A stretch of DNA of 28,757 nt from a virus. Location: IMG/VR virus record IMGVR_UViG_3300020060_000157, positions 1 to 28,757 of that record; one strand, written 5' to 3'. Numbering within the stretch: the first letter of the stretch is position 1; the number at the start of each line of letters is the position of its first letter. Below, piece by piece: positions 1-5,919 of this stretch. The notes under the pieces were generated by a model. That model ran no database searches. It was not told the origin of the DNA and saw nothing but the letters and a program-made list of their open reading frames with translations. The translations under genes and the position numbers were made by a program.

Positions 1-42
1 TTAACCGGCAGGTTGTTGGTTCGAGTCCAACCGCGGGAGCCA
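1..42 (+). tRNA. 3' part of a tRNA gene, probably tRNA-Asn (5' part outside the window)
   Basis: Bases 15-19 (GTTGG) pair with 27-31 (CCAAC) around the T-loop TTCGAGT (20-26). The 3' acceptor strand is CGCGGGA (32-38), followed by discriminator G39 and an encoded CCA (40-42). Bases 5-9 fit the 3' side of the anticodon stem and 10-14 the variable loop. Bases 1-4 are then the end of the anticodon loop, giving anticodon NTT with its first base outside the window. G73 and the TTAA loop favour Asn (GTT) over Lys, but this is inferred. The 5' half should lie in host DNA to the left. Confidence 0.85.
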
Positions 43-52
43 CGCAGAAACC
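1..52. other. Left attachment junction (attL) of the prophage at the tRNA 3' end
   Basis: Phage-type genes begin directly after a tRNA 3' end, and a tyrosine integrase closes the other end of the window. This is the usual layout when such a phage integrates into the 3' part of a tRNA gene, with the tRNA restored at one junction. The exact core cannot be defined because the second copy, expected just beyond base 28757, is not included. No second copy of the T-arm/acceptor sequence was noticed inside the window. Confidence 0.65.
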
Positions 53-279
53 AGGCGCTGAACGGGAACGTTCAGCGCCTCTGCTATGCGCTGCACGTCC
101 TCTACGGTGATCTCGGTCTCGCAAGCGGAGATACGACGGTTGACCCACATCGAGGAGACGCCAAGCGCGAGCGCCAGCCTCCTGTTCGACAGCTGCTGCC
201 GTGCAAGCTCCGCGCGGATCTCCCGCGCGATGAGCTGAGACGGCGCGCCCCCCGAGGGCGCTACCACGGTGCTAGTCAT
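1..279 (-). CDS. Cro/C1-type HTH repressor, C-terminus encoded by tRNA antisense
   Basis: This 92-residue protein is the likely lysogeny repressor. Its helix-turn-helix lies at about residues 32-51 (core LALALGVSSMWVNRRIS), followed by helices typical of Cro/C1 domains and no separate oligomerisation domain. It diverges from a Cro-like gene that shares its recognition helix. Start ATG is at 279-277 with no convincing Shine-Dalgarno, so the mRNA may be leaderless or nearly so. Residues 80-92 (WLPRLDSNQQPAG) are antisense to the tRNA, and the TAA stop lies in the anticodon-loop sequence. The C-terminus is therefore set by the integration junction, and the product could differ before integration. 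The repressor role is inferred from domain and position. Confidence 0.8.
   Translation of the reverse strand: MTSTVVAPSGGAPSQLIAREIRAELARQQLSNRRLALALGVSSMWVNRRISACETEITVEDVQRIAEALNVPVQRLVSAWLPRLDSNQQPAG
53..80. other. Perfect 12-bp hairpin next to the attachment site
   Basis: AGGCGCTGAACG (53-64) is followed by GGAA (65-68) and the exact complement CGTTCAGCGCCT (69-80). It starts 10 bases after the tRNA CCA end and lies within the 3' coding part of the repressor gene. It has no T-run on either side. It could end tRNA transcription, bind integrase or protect the repressor mRNA 3' end; nothing here decides between these. Confidence 0.6.
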
Positions 280-378
280 AGCGACACTGTAACGGCGTCC
301 GGTTCACGGCGCTAGCGGCGATTTGTACTCAGAAAGATACTCCGAGTCGTTGCGCGGTTGACGTGGAACGCTAAGCGT
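271..378. promoter_or_regulatory. Candidate operator set in the repressor/cro divergent region
   Basis: Three inverted repeats share the half-site (C)GCTA/TAGC(G). They are GCTA-gtca-TAGC at 271-282, overlapping the repressor start codon; CGCTAGCG at 310-317; and ACGCT-a-AGCGT at 368-378. They lie in or next to the 113-base gap between the two divergent HTH genes, where operators for such proteins are expected. Another small palindrome, ACTC-c-GAGT (339-347), lies between them. Function is inferred. Confidence 0.4.
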
Positions 379-386
379 GCCAATCT
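358..386 (+). promoter_or_regulatory. Possible promoter for the Cro-like gene
   Basis: TTGACG at 358-363 is a near-consensus -35. A 17-base spacer leads to a weak -10-like CAATCT at 381-386, just upstream of the ATG at 393. The candidate operator at 368-378 lies in the spacer, so a bound repressor would block polymerase. The -10 is poor, so this is tentative. Confidence 0.3.
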
Positions 387-392
387 CCTGCC

Positions 393-623
393 ATGAGCAG
401 CGAAGCCAACCAGAATGTGGCAGCGGCAATCCGCGCCGAGATGGCCCGTCAGCGGGTGACCACCAGGCAACTCGCCAGCAAGCTCGGTGTCTCAGCGATG
501 TGGGTCTCGCGCAGGTTCTCCGGCGAGGTCGCCGCGACCGTTGGCGACGTGCACGACATCGCCACCGCACTCGGCATCGACCCGGACGTCCTGCTCGCCC
601 CGCGGCACTCGGCCGCTTCCTGA
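393..623 (+). CDS. Cro-like HTH DNA-binding protein
   Basis: This 76-residue protein has one Cro/C1-type helix-turn-helix at about residues 24-43 (core LASKLGVSAMWVSRRFS). About 20 of 31 aligned positions match the divergent repressor, including the MWV-RR recognition-helix core, so both probably bind the same operators. In temperate phages the divergent short partner usually acts as Cro and favours lytic growth. The start ATG lacks a strong Shine-Dalgarno. It heads the plus-strand early genes. Confidence 0.85.
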   Translation: MSSEANQNVAAAIRAEMARQRVTTRQLASKLGVSAMWVSRRFSGEVAATVGDVHDIATALGIDPDVLLAPRHSAAS

Positions 624-708
624 TCGTCGGGTCGGCCGCGGCCCCGGGGTGTTCTGAGTGCGCCCTGACCCGGTCGACCCGGCTCCGCCATCCCCAAGGA
701 GCCATCCC

Positions 709-1206
709 ATGAACCACCACCACCAGCCGGTACCGCCGGCCACGCAGTACCCGAAGTCCACCGCGGCTGCCAGGCGCAGCGTCGCCCGCACCAATGTCCC
801 TGCCCTGATCGTCGCGCTCTGCGTCCTGGCGATGCTCATGATCGTCGCCGGTGTCGTTGCGTGGGACGCGAACAGCGCGAGGGCTGGTGACACCGTGGCG
901 CACGTCGCCCCGCCCGCCTCGCAGCCTGGCCCGGCGGTCCCGCAGCCGGTCGAGAAGTCACCGCCCCTGCTCGAGAAGATCCCGGGTGACGGGACCTGGC
1001 TGCTCGGTGCGGAGATCAAGCGCGGCACCTACAAGTCGGCCGGCGGCTTCACCTGCTACTGGGCCCGGCTCGCGGACCTGACGGGCGAGTACGGCGCGAT
1101 CCTGTCGAACGGGTTCGCTCGGCCTGGCCCGCAGAAGGTCGCTCTCGGCCCTGAGGTTGCCGCGCTGGCGACGTCCGGCTGCGGCCCGTGGGAGCTGATC
1201 AAGTGA
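709..1206 (+). CDS. Single-pass membrane protein of unknown function
   Basis: The 165-residue product starts at ATG 709 behind AAGGAG (696-701), seven bases away. A cytoplasmic His/Pro-rich N-terminus leads to one hydrophobic segment at about residues 30-52. A Pro-rich linker (about 65-90) and a C-terminal domain follow, with the pattern GTY..CYWARL and a late GCGPW. C116 and C158 could form a disulfide outside the membrane. Small actinobacterial proteins with this C-terminal pattern are usually hypothetical exported proteins. As the first gene after cro it could act at the envelope, for example in superinfection exclusion, but that is only a guess. Confidence 0.8.
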   Translation: MNHHHQPVPPATQYPKSTAAARRSVARTNVPALIVALCVLAMLMIVAGVVAWDANSARAGDTVAHVAPPASQPGPAVPQPVEKSPPLLEKIPGDGTWLLGAEIKRGTYKSAGGFTCYWARLADLTGEYGAILSNGFARPGPQKVALGPEVAALATSGCGPWELIK

Positions 1207-1763
1207 GCACCGTCGACGGGCCTGTCGACCTGGCCGAGGAGATCTACCAGCGGCACCTGTGTCCCGACTGCAACACGTCGCCGTGCATCGCGGGCGACGG
1301 CACCAAAGGGTCCTGCGTCGAGCAGGGCAACCGGGCCAAGGCGATCGCTGCGCTGTACGAGCTGGCGTTGCTGCTCGAGAAGAACCCGGGCCTACCGGTG
1401 CCGCGGGAGCTCGCGGGCTCACTCCACGGCAACCACCTGAACATCCACCTGATGAGCTCGGCGGACCCGCGCGGCGACCTCGCGAGGATCGTCAAGATCC
1501 TTCCCGGGCCGATCGAAAAGCGGGTATGGGGTCACGGCGACACGTCGTACTTCGATGCCGTCGCGACGATCGGAGGCGTCATCGAGGTGCACGTCGGCGC
1601 GTACCGCGACCAGGTGTGTGAGCGCGTCGTCACCGGTACCCGCGAGGTGACGAAGACGGTCCCGGACCCGTCAGTGGTGGTCCCGGACGTCGAGGTGACC
1701 GAGACGGTCGAGGACGTCGAGTGGATCTGCGGTCCCCTGCTGGCTAAGGCAGTGACCACATGA
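1203..1763 (+). CDS. Hypothetical phage protein with Cys-rich N-terminus
   Basis: A 186-residue protein read from GTG 1203, which overlaps the upstream stop as GTGA, with GGAG about 10 bases upstream. Residues 20-45 hold a Cys cluster (CPDCNTSPC and a later C) that may bind metal. The last 50 residues are rich in Val, Thr and Asp (EVTKTVPDPSVVVPDVEV) and look like an extended beta strand region. I do not recognise the family. It is translationally coupled with both neighbours. Confidence 0.75.
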   Translation: MSTVDGPVDLAEEIYQRHLCPDCNTSPCIAGDGTKGSCVEQGNRAKAIAALYELALLLEKNPGLPVPRELAGSLHGNHLNIHLMSSADPRGDLARIVKILPGPIEKRVWGHGDTSYFDAVATIGGVIEVHVGAYRDQVCERVVTGTREVTKTVPDPSVVVPDVEVTETVEDVEWICGPLLAKAVTT

Positions 1764-2032
1764 GCCCCACCAAGGTCACCACCGCCGGCCGAGTAGCGGC
1801 CGCGTTCAACCGGCACGGCAGTTGGACCGCCCGGGTAACCGAGCACGACATGGCGGTCGAACTCCGCCACGTCGACAGCGGTGACTTCGCCACCACCGTG
1901 TGGCTGCCCGAGAACGGCCTGTGGATCTGGACCGGGCCCTTCCCGGCGGTCGAGCTGAACGAGCTCCCCGAGTCCGCCGGCCTCGCCGACCTGGTGAAGG
2001 CCGTCACCGAGTCACTTCCGGAGGAATCGTGA
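1760..2032 (+). CDS. Hypothetical small protein
   Basis: A 90-residue protein starting with ATGA overlap on the upstream stop. It is predicted to be mostly beta-strand, with several Trp residues (VWLPENGLWIWTG). No known domain is recognised. It belongs to the tightly coupled early gene string. Confidence 0.7.
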   Translation: MSPTKVTTAGRVAAAFNRHGSWTARVTEHDMAVELRHVDSGDFATTVWLPENGLWIWTGPFPAVELNELPESAGLADLVKAVTESLPEES

Positions 2033-2316
2033 GTACCGAGGTGGCCGAGCGGGTCCCCGGTCCGTACGAGGCGAAGCTGCCGCGCACCGGGTACAAGCCC
2101 GCGGTCGAGTACCTGACCGACGCACTGCAGGGCCAAGGCAAGGCGATCGCGAAGCACATCGACGCGCACCTGACGAACGAACGGGTGCTGGACCTGGCCG
2201 GCGCGATCGAGCGGGCTATCGCGAAGGCGCTGCGGGAGCAACTCGAGCAGGTCGCCGCGGACATCCTCGCGATGCAGGTCGGCGAGGTCGACTGCGAGGC
2301 GATCGAGCATGCCTGA
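2029..2316 (+). CDS. Hypothetical helical protein
   Basis: A 95-residue protein from GTG 2029, chosen because GGAGGA lies five to ten bases upstream and the GTGA overlaps the previous stop. Longer in-frame starts would overlap the neighbour heavily. It is mostly helical with alternating charges (residues 35-85) and no Cys-rich motif. Function unknown. Confidence 0.7.
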   Translation: MSTEVAERVPGPYEAKLPRTGYKPAVEYLTDALQGQGKAIAKHIDAHLTNERVLDLAGAIERAIAKALREQLEQVAADILAMQVGEVDCEAIEHA

Positions 2317-2554
2317 GATCGAGGTGGAGTCGACGCCGCCGATGCCCGAGCCTGCCGGGCTGTGGGCCGTCGTTGAGCACGTCTCGCCCGAGTACCCCGA
2401 CGATCGGAACTACCTGGTGAAGGGCCCAGGCGGGTTCGACGACGGTACGGCGTACTGGTTCTCGCTCGGCGGCGAGGACGGGTGGGGCTGGGAGCAGGTC
2501 CTCCGTTGGCCGGGGACGGTCCGGCTGGTCCGCGAGGGGGTCACCGATGCCTAA
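2309..2554 (+). CDS. Hypothetical small acidic protein
   Basis: An 81-residue acidic protein that overlaps its upstream neighbour by eight bases. It contains a Gly/Trp-rich stretch (SLGGEDGWGWEQVLRWPG) and probably folds as beta strands. Function unknown. Confidence 0.7.
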   Translation: MPEIEVESTPPMPEPAGLWAVVEHVSPEYPDDRNYLVKGPGGFDDGTAYWFSLGGEDGWGWEQVLRWPGTVRLVREGVTDA

Positions 2555-2684
2555 GCCGAAGCCCGAGCCCGATCCAAAGGCGGCCCGGAAGAAGACCGAC
2601 GAGGACCTGTCGAAGGCCCACAAGGGCGACAACGTCGGGGGCAGTCTGCGTGCGCTCGGTCGGCTGTTGGGCGGTAAGCGATGA
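2547..2684 (+). CDS. Hypothetical 45-residue basic protein
   Basis: A short ORF from ATG 2547 to TGA 2684, eight bases inside the preceding gene and overlapping the next start as ATGA. The N-terminus is Lys/Pro-rich (MPKPKPEPDPKAARKK) and the C-terminus Arg/Gly-rich (LGRLLGGKR). It fills an otherwise empty gap in a string of coupled genes, which supports its being real. Function unknown. Confidence 0.6.
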   Translation: MPKPKPEPDPKAARKKTDEDLSKAHKGDNVGGSLRALGRLLGGKR

Positions 2685-2995
2685 CGACACACGATCTGGT
2701 GCTCCCTCCCACCGAGGGGGAGCACCACGGCGCCGGGGACGGGGCCTCACACCAGCCCCCGGCGCCGCTCACCGCGGACGAGTACGACTCGATCGTCGGC
2801 ACGATCTGGAACGAGCTCGAGGACGACCTGGGCCGGTTCGATGACCTGCTGGCCGAGGCGCTCGGGTTCATCGCGGGGATCGCGCTGCACGAGGACACCG
2901 ACCCTCGCGAGGCCGATCGGGCGACCGCGGTACTCCGGTCGATGGAGCAGCGGGCCCTGTGGGGTCCCGACCACGAGACCGAGGACCACCGGTGA
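2681..2995 (+). CDS. Hypothetical acidic helical protein
   Basis: A 104-residue protein starting with an ATGA overlap. The first 35 residues are disordered-looking and His/Pro-rich. The rest is predicted as amphipathic helices rich in Asp and Glu (EYDSIVGTIWNELEDDLG). Function unknown. Confidence 0.7.
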   Translation: MTTHDLVLPPTEGEHHGAGDGASHQPPAPLTADEYDSIVGTIWNELEDDLGRFDDLLAEALGFIAGIALHEDTDPREADRATAVLRSMEQRALWGPDHETEDHR

Positions 2996-3231
2996 AGGCG
3001 GCCGAGCTCGTCGAGATCCGGGAGACGGTGAACGAGCGGCCGTGGCGTGACCCTGCCCGGTACCCGGAGTGCGTACAGATCGCGCTCGAGGCGCTCGGCG
3101 TCATCGCCCTGCTCTGCGACTGCGGAGAGCCGGAGTGCCCGTCGTACCTGGCCGAGCAGGCCTTGCGGGCGATGGCTCGGCGGGCGCACTTCGGCGGACC
3201 ACTAGACGAACCAACGGGGGAAATCCTGTGA
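2992..3231 (+). CDS. Hypothetical small protein with Cys pair
   Basis: A 79-residue protein read from GTG 2992, which overlaps the preceding stop as GTGA. It contains CDCGEPECP at about residues 41-49, a possible metal site, within otherwise helical sequence. It directly precedes the ERF gene and is translationally coupled to it. Function unknown. Confidence 0.65.
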   Translation: MKAAELVEIRETVNERPWRDPARYPECVQIALEALGVIALLCDCGEPECPSYLAEQALRAMARRAHFGGPLDEPTGEIL

Positions 3232-4304
3232 CCGAAACGCAAACCGCCGAGGTGGGGGGTAACAGCGACACCCGCACCTATGAGCCTGGCATCGGGCGCC
3301 TGGCGGCCGCGCTCGCCGCGGTACAAGCCGAACTGCCCCGCCTGGGCAAGGCAGAGACGGGCAAGGTGTCGGGGAAGAACAAAGACGGCGAGTTCTTCAG
3401 CTATGAGTATTCGTACGCCGACCTTGCCTCGGTCAGCCGGGCGATCATGCCGTTGCTCGGCGAGCACGGGCTGGCCTTCACGGCATTCCCGACAGTCGTA
3501 GAGCGCAACCTCGTACTGCGGTACCACCTGCTGCACGAGTCCGGCGAGCAGCTCGCCGGCGAGTACCCGCTCACCGGCTCGACAGCCCAGCAGCTCGGCA
3601 GCTCGATCACCTACGCCCGCCGGTACTGCCTGTGTGCCGTGACCGGAATCGCCCCGGACGAGGATGACGACGCGGCCGCGGCTGATGGAGCGAAGGCCGC
3701 ACAGCAGGCCCAGCAGCAAGCCGAGGTGGACGCCACGACGGCCGCCGAGCAGGCGCAGTACGCCAAGGATCGCGCGCACGGCATCGACGCTGTGCGGGGC
3801 GCGTGGGCGGCGCAGTACGGCGAGTTCAATGGCGCCAAGGCCGAGGAGATGTACAAGACCTGGTCCAAGGGCGGGACCGTCGATGGGGCCACACCGGCCC
3901 AGCTGCGGGCGTTCGCCGCGATGATCCACGCCCTCCCGAAGGTCGACGCCGGTGGTGACCCGGCCGAGGTGACGCTGCTCCCGCCGGCGGACCAGACCGA
4001 GCAGCAGCCGCTCACCGGCGAGGGCCCCAAGATGACCAAGCTGCAGCAGGGCAAGGTGTTCGCGCTGATGTCCGACCTGTCGCTGACCGAGCGGCAGCAG
4101 CAGCTGCGGTTCCTCTCGGATGCCGTTGGCCGGCCTTTGAAGTCGCGCGGCGAGCTGACCAAGGATGACGCGAAGGTCGTGATCGACATCCTCGAGGAAG
4201 CTCTCCAGAACGTCTCCGGGCCCGCCCCGGTCGCCCAAAGCGCGGCCGGTGAGACCGGTGTGCCTGCGGGCCCGGAGACCCCCGACTCGAGCGGCGGTGA
4301 GTGA
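3228..4304 (+). CDS. erf: ERF-family single-strand annealing recombinase
   Basis: The ERF protein anneals complementary single strands during phage DNA recombination and circularisation. The 358-residue product starts at GTG 3228 behind GGGGGAA. The ERF domain covers about residues 22-150: a helix rich in Ala/Leu, the YSYADLASV segment, a central strand region, and the hallmark STAQQLGSSITYARRY at about 118-133, followed by an acidic run (DEDDD). A long Ala/Gln-rich helix follows, and a helical C-terminal module (about 265-325) that may bind partners. No exonuclease partner is obvious nearby, although the RusA resolvase downstream acts in the same pathway. Confidence 0.9.
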   Translation: MTETQTAEVGGNSDTRTYEPGIGRLAAALAAVQAELPRLGKAETGKVSGKNKDGEFFSYEYSYADLASVSRAIMPLLGEHGLAFTAFPTVVERNLVLRYHLLHESGEQLAGEYPLTGSTAQQLGSSITYARRYCLCAVTGIAPDEDDDAAAADGAKAAQQAQQQAEVDATTAAEQAQYAKDRAHGIDAVRGAWAAQYGEFNGAKAEEMYKTWSKGGTVDGATPAQLRAFAAMIHALPKVDAGGDPAEVTLLPPADQTEQQPLTGEGPKMTKLQQGKVFALMSDLSLTERQQQLRFLSDAVGRPLKSRGELTKDDAKVVIDILEEALQNVSGPAPVAQSAAGETGVPAGPETPDSSGGE

Positions 4305-4612
4305 TGCCTCGCCGCCGCCGCTCGAGCACCATGCGCAGTACCGGTCCCGCCAGCTGCAGCGAGTGCGGCGCCCGGATCGTGTACGTCGTCATGACGTACT
4401 CGGGGAAGCGGGTGCCGTGCGACCCGATCCCGGTCGAGGACGGCAACGTGTCCGCGCGCCTGGTCGGGAACAACCTGCACGGCTACGTCATCTCGAAGGA
4501 GCACCCGCACGGGCCGCCGAACACGCGGTACGCCGCGCACTACGGCACCTGTCCCGACCGGCCTGAACCGAAGCCGAAACCCGAACCGCCACCAGCGCTG
4601 TTCGACCTCTAG
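4304..4612 (+). CDS. Hypothetical Cys-containing protein
   Basis: About 102 residues from ATG 4304, which overlaps the ERF stop as TGATG; GTG 4301 is an in-frame alternative one codon earlier. CSECG near residue 17 plus two later Cys (VPCDP and GTCPD) could bind zinc. The C-terminus is a Lys/Pro/Glu-rich tail. Similar short Cys proteins occur in actinophage early regions, but their function is unknown. Confidence 0.7.
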   Translation: MPRRRRSSTMRSTGPASCSECGARIVYVVMTYSGKRVPCDPIPVEDGNVSARLVGNNLHGYVISKEHPHGPPNTRYAAHYGTCPDRPEPKPKPEPPPALFDL

Positions 4613-4616
4613 TTTT

Positions 4617-4637
4617 CCCTGCCCACACAGGGCGGGG
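4617..4637 (+). other. Hairpin upstream of the secreted-protein gene
   Basis: CCCTGCCC (4617-4624) can pair with GGGCGGGG (4630-4637) across a five-base loop, with one T-G pair. It sits in the 50-base gap before the GTG start at 4663. A Shine-Dalgarno-like GAAGGA follows it. It may be a weak terminator or a leader structure. Confidence 0.35.
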
Positions 4638-4662
4638 ACCATCCCAACAGAAGGAAACCATC

Positions 4663-5376
4663 GTGCGTAAGATCCTCACCGCCCTCGCGGCGTCCGCCGT
4701 AGTCCTCGGGGGCGCCAGCACCGCCACCGCGGCACCGGTCAACCCGGACGGCATCGGCCGGCAGGCCGCAGTCGTCATCACCAACTCCAGCCAGGTCGCG
4801 CCGGACGCGCTCGACGGCACCGACATCAAGCCGCTGTGGGTGAGCGACTTCTCCGGCCCGGCATGGGCCCAGATCATCGGTGTGCCGTACAACACCGTGG
4901 GCAAGCCGCAGCTGAAGGCGGACGTCGCCGCAAAGCTGGAGCTGGGCACGGGGTCGGTCGTGAAGACGATCGCCCCGGCCGCGATCACGTACCTCGGCGG
5001 CCCGTACTTCGACCCGGCGCGCGGCTTCACGACGCTCGGTTCGTTCACGCTGCCCAAGGGCACGTGGCTGGTCAACACCAGCGCGAAGTTCCACCGCACC
5101 GTCGCAGGTGTGGCCGGGTCCCGCCCCCAGGTCGGTCTCCGGATCGGCCAGGGAACGGCTTCCCCGAACTGGGGCACCGAGGTCGGCACCGTGGGCGGCG
5201 CTGACATCAGCCCCGGGAACGGGCACGACCTGTTCGGTTCGGCGACCAAGGTCGTGACGGTTGCTGAAGACACCACGGTCGGCGTCTACGGCTTCGGCTA
5301 CAACGACGACACCGGTGTTGCCGGTAGCGGCGAGATCGAGGCGTCCGCCGAGATCACCGCCACCCTCATCGGCTGA
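4663..5376 (+). CDS. Secreted beta-rich protein of unknown function
   Basis: A 237-residue protein from GTG 4663 with GAAGGA eight to nine bases upstream. The N-terminus is a clear Sec signal peptide: basic MRK, hydrophobic core, then STATAAP with likely cleavage near residue 24. A linker region (about 55-105) carries a pattern such as VGKPQLKADV seen in repeat-bearing actinobacterial surface proteins. The C-terminal 130 residues look like a beta-sandwich (jelly-roll-like). A secreted protein among recombination genes is unusual and has its own gaps on both sides. It may be lysogenic-conversion cargo or an envelope factor; no function can be assigned. Confidence 0.8.
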   Translation: MRKILTALAASAVVLGGASTATAAPVNPDGIGRQAAVVITNSSQVAPDALDGTDIKPLWVSDFSGPAWAQIIGVPYNTVGKPQLKADVAAKLELGTGSVVKTIAPAAITYLGGPYFDPARGFTTLGSFTLPKGTWLVNTSAKFHRTVAGVAGSRPQVGLRIGQGTASPNWGTEVGTVGGADISPGNGHDLFGSATKVVTVAEDTTVGVYGFGYNDDTGVAGSGEIEASAEITATLIG

Positions 5377-5408
5377 CCCAGAACCCCCACTAGGAGCGAC
5401 GCACTGGG

Positions 5409-5579
5409 ATGGGTGGTCCGGTCCCGGCCCGTGGCCGCAGTACCGGCAGGCGCCAGCAGCCTAGAGAGCTGGTCCCAGTCGCTCCGACCGCAGAGAAAGG
5501 GTGGCGCCGTGCACACCACGGCTGGCACGGCGCCACCGCACCCAAAGGCCAACCCCACAAGGAGAACCGTGTCCACTGA
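5409..5579 (+). CDS. Possible 56-residue ORF in an otherwise empty gap
   Basis: An ATG at 5409 opens a 56-codon frame ending at TGA 5577-5579, overlapping the next gene start by 11 bases. AGGAG lies about 12 bases upstream, a long spacing. Composition is basic with His/Trp-rich sequence (GWRRAHHGWHGATAPKG). Codon bias is weaker than in neighbours, and another frame through the gap is also open, so it may not be translated. Confidence 0.25.
   Translation: MGGPVPARGRSTGRRQQPRELVPVAPTAEKGWRRAHHGWHGATAPKGQPHKENRVH
5500..5537 (+). other. Perfect 13-bp hairpin in the 5377-5568 gap
   Basis: GGTGGCGCCGTGC (5500-5512) is followed by a 12-base loop and its exact complement (5525-5537). It lies 31 bases before the GTG of the next gene, with no T-run after it. 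A Rho-independent terminator is possible in a high-GC host, but a structured leader or small RNA fits as well. The rest of the 192-base gap holds only the doubtful ORF at 5409. Confidence 0.5.
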
Positions 5580-5919
5580 AGTGAAGCTCGCCGGGCGGCT
5601 GCCCGCATCCCCCGAGAGCAACGGCATGCACTCGGTGCTCGCCGACCTGCTCCAGACCCCGAAGACACAGCGCCTGTACGTCGTCTGGGGCGACGTCCTC
5701 GAGATCAAACGGAACCTCGACACCGGCGACGAGATCCCGACGCTGCGGGTGCTGAAGATCGAGCCACTCGGCGAGGTCGACGAGGTGTCGCAGGCGATCC
5801 GCGAAGAGGTCATGCGGAAGGCCGAGGACCGGTTGGGGCACACGCCGCTGCCGTTCGACCAGCACGACCCGGACGGCGTGACCGTGCTGCCCGGCACAGA
5901 CGAGGAAGGCGACGACTGA
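5569..5919 (+). CDS. Hypothetical phage early protein
   Basis: A 116-residue protein from GTG 5569, preceded by AAGGAG (5559-5564). The frame is open further upstream, but no better start signal is seen. It has strand-helix alternation with a central QRLYVVWGDVLEIK segment and an acidic C-terminus. Its stop overlaps the next start. I do not recognise the family. Confidence 0.7.
   Translation: MSTEVKLAGRLPASPESNGMHSVLADLLQTPKTQRLYVVWGDVLEIKRNLDTGDEIPTLRVLKIEPLGEVDEVSQAIREEVMRKAEDRLGHTPLPFDQHDPDGVTVLPGTDEEGDD

Noticed and set aside
13-315. A plus-strand frame of 100 codons across the repressor.
   Set aside because: It is antisense to the HTH gene, starts inside the tRNA and has no domain.
2868-4238. 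A 456-codon open frame on the minus strand across the ERF gene.
   Set aside because: High-GC antisense frames stay open by codon bias. The plus frame is a clear ERF protein, and the minus frame has no recognisable domain.
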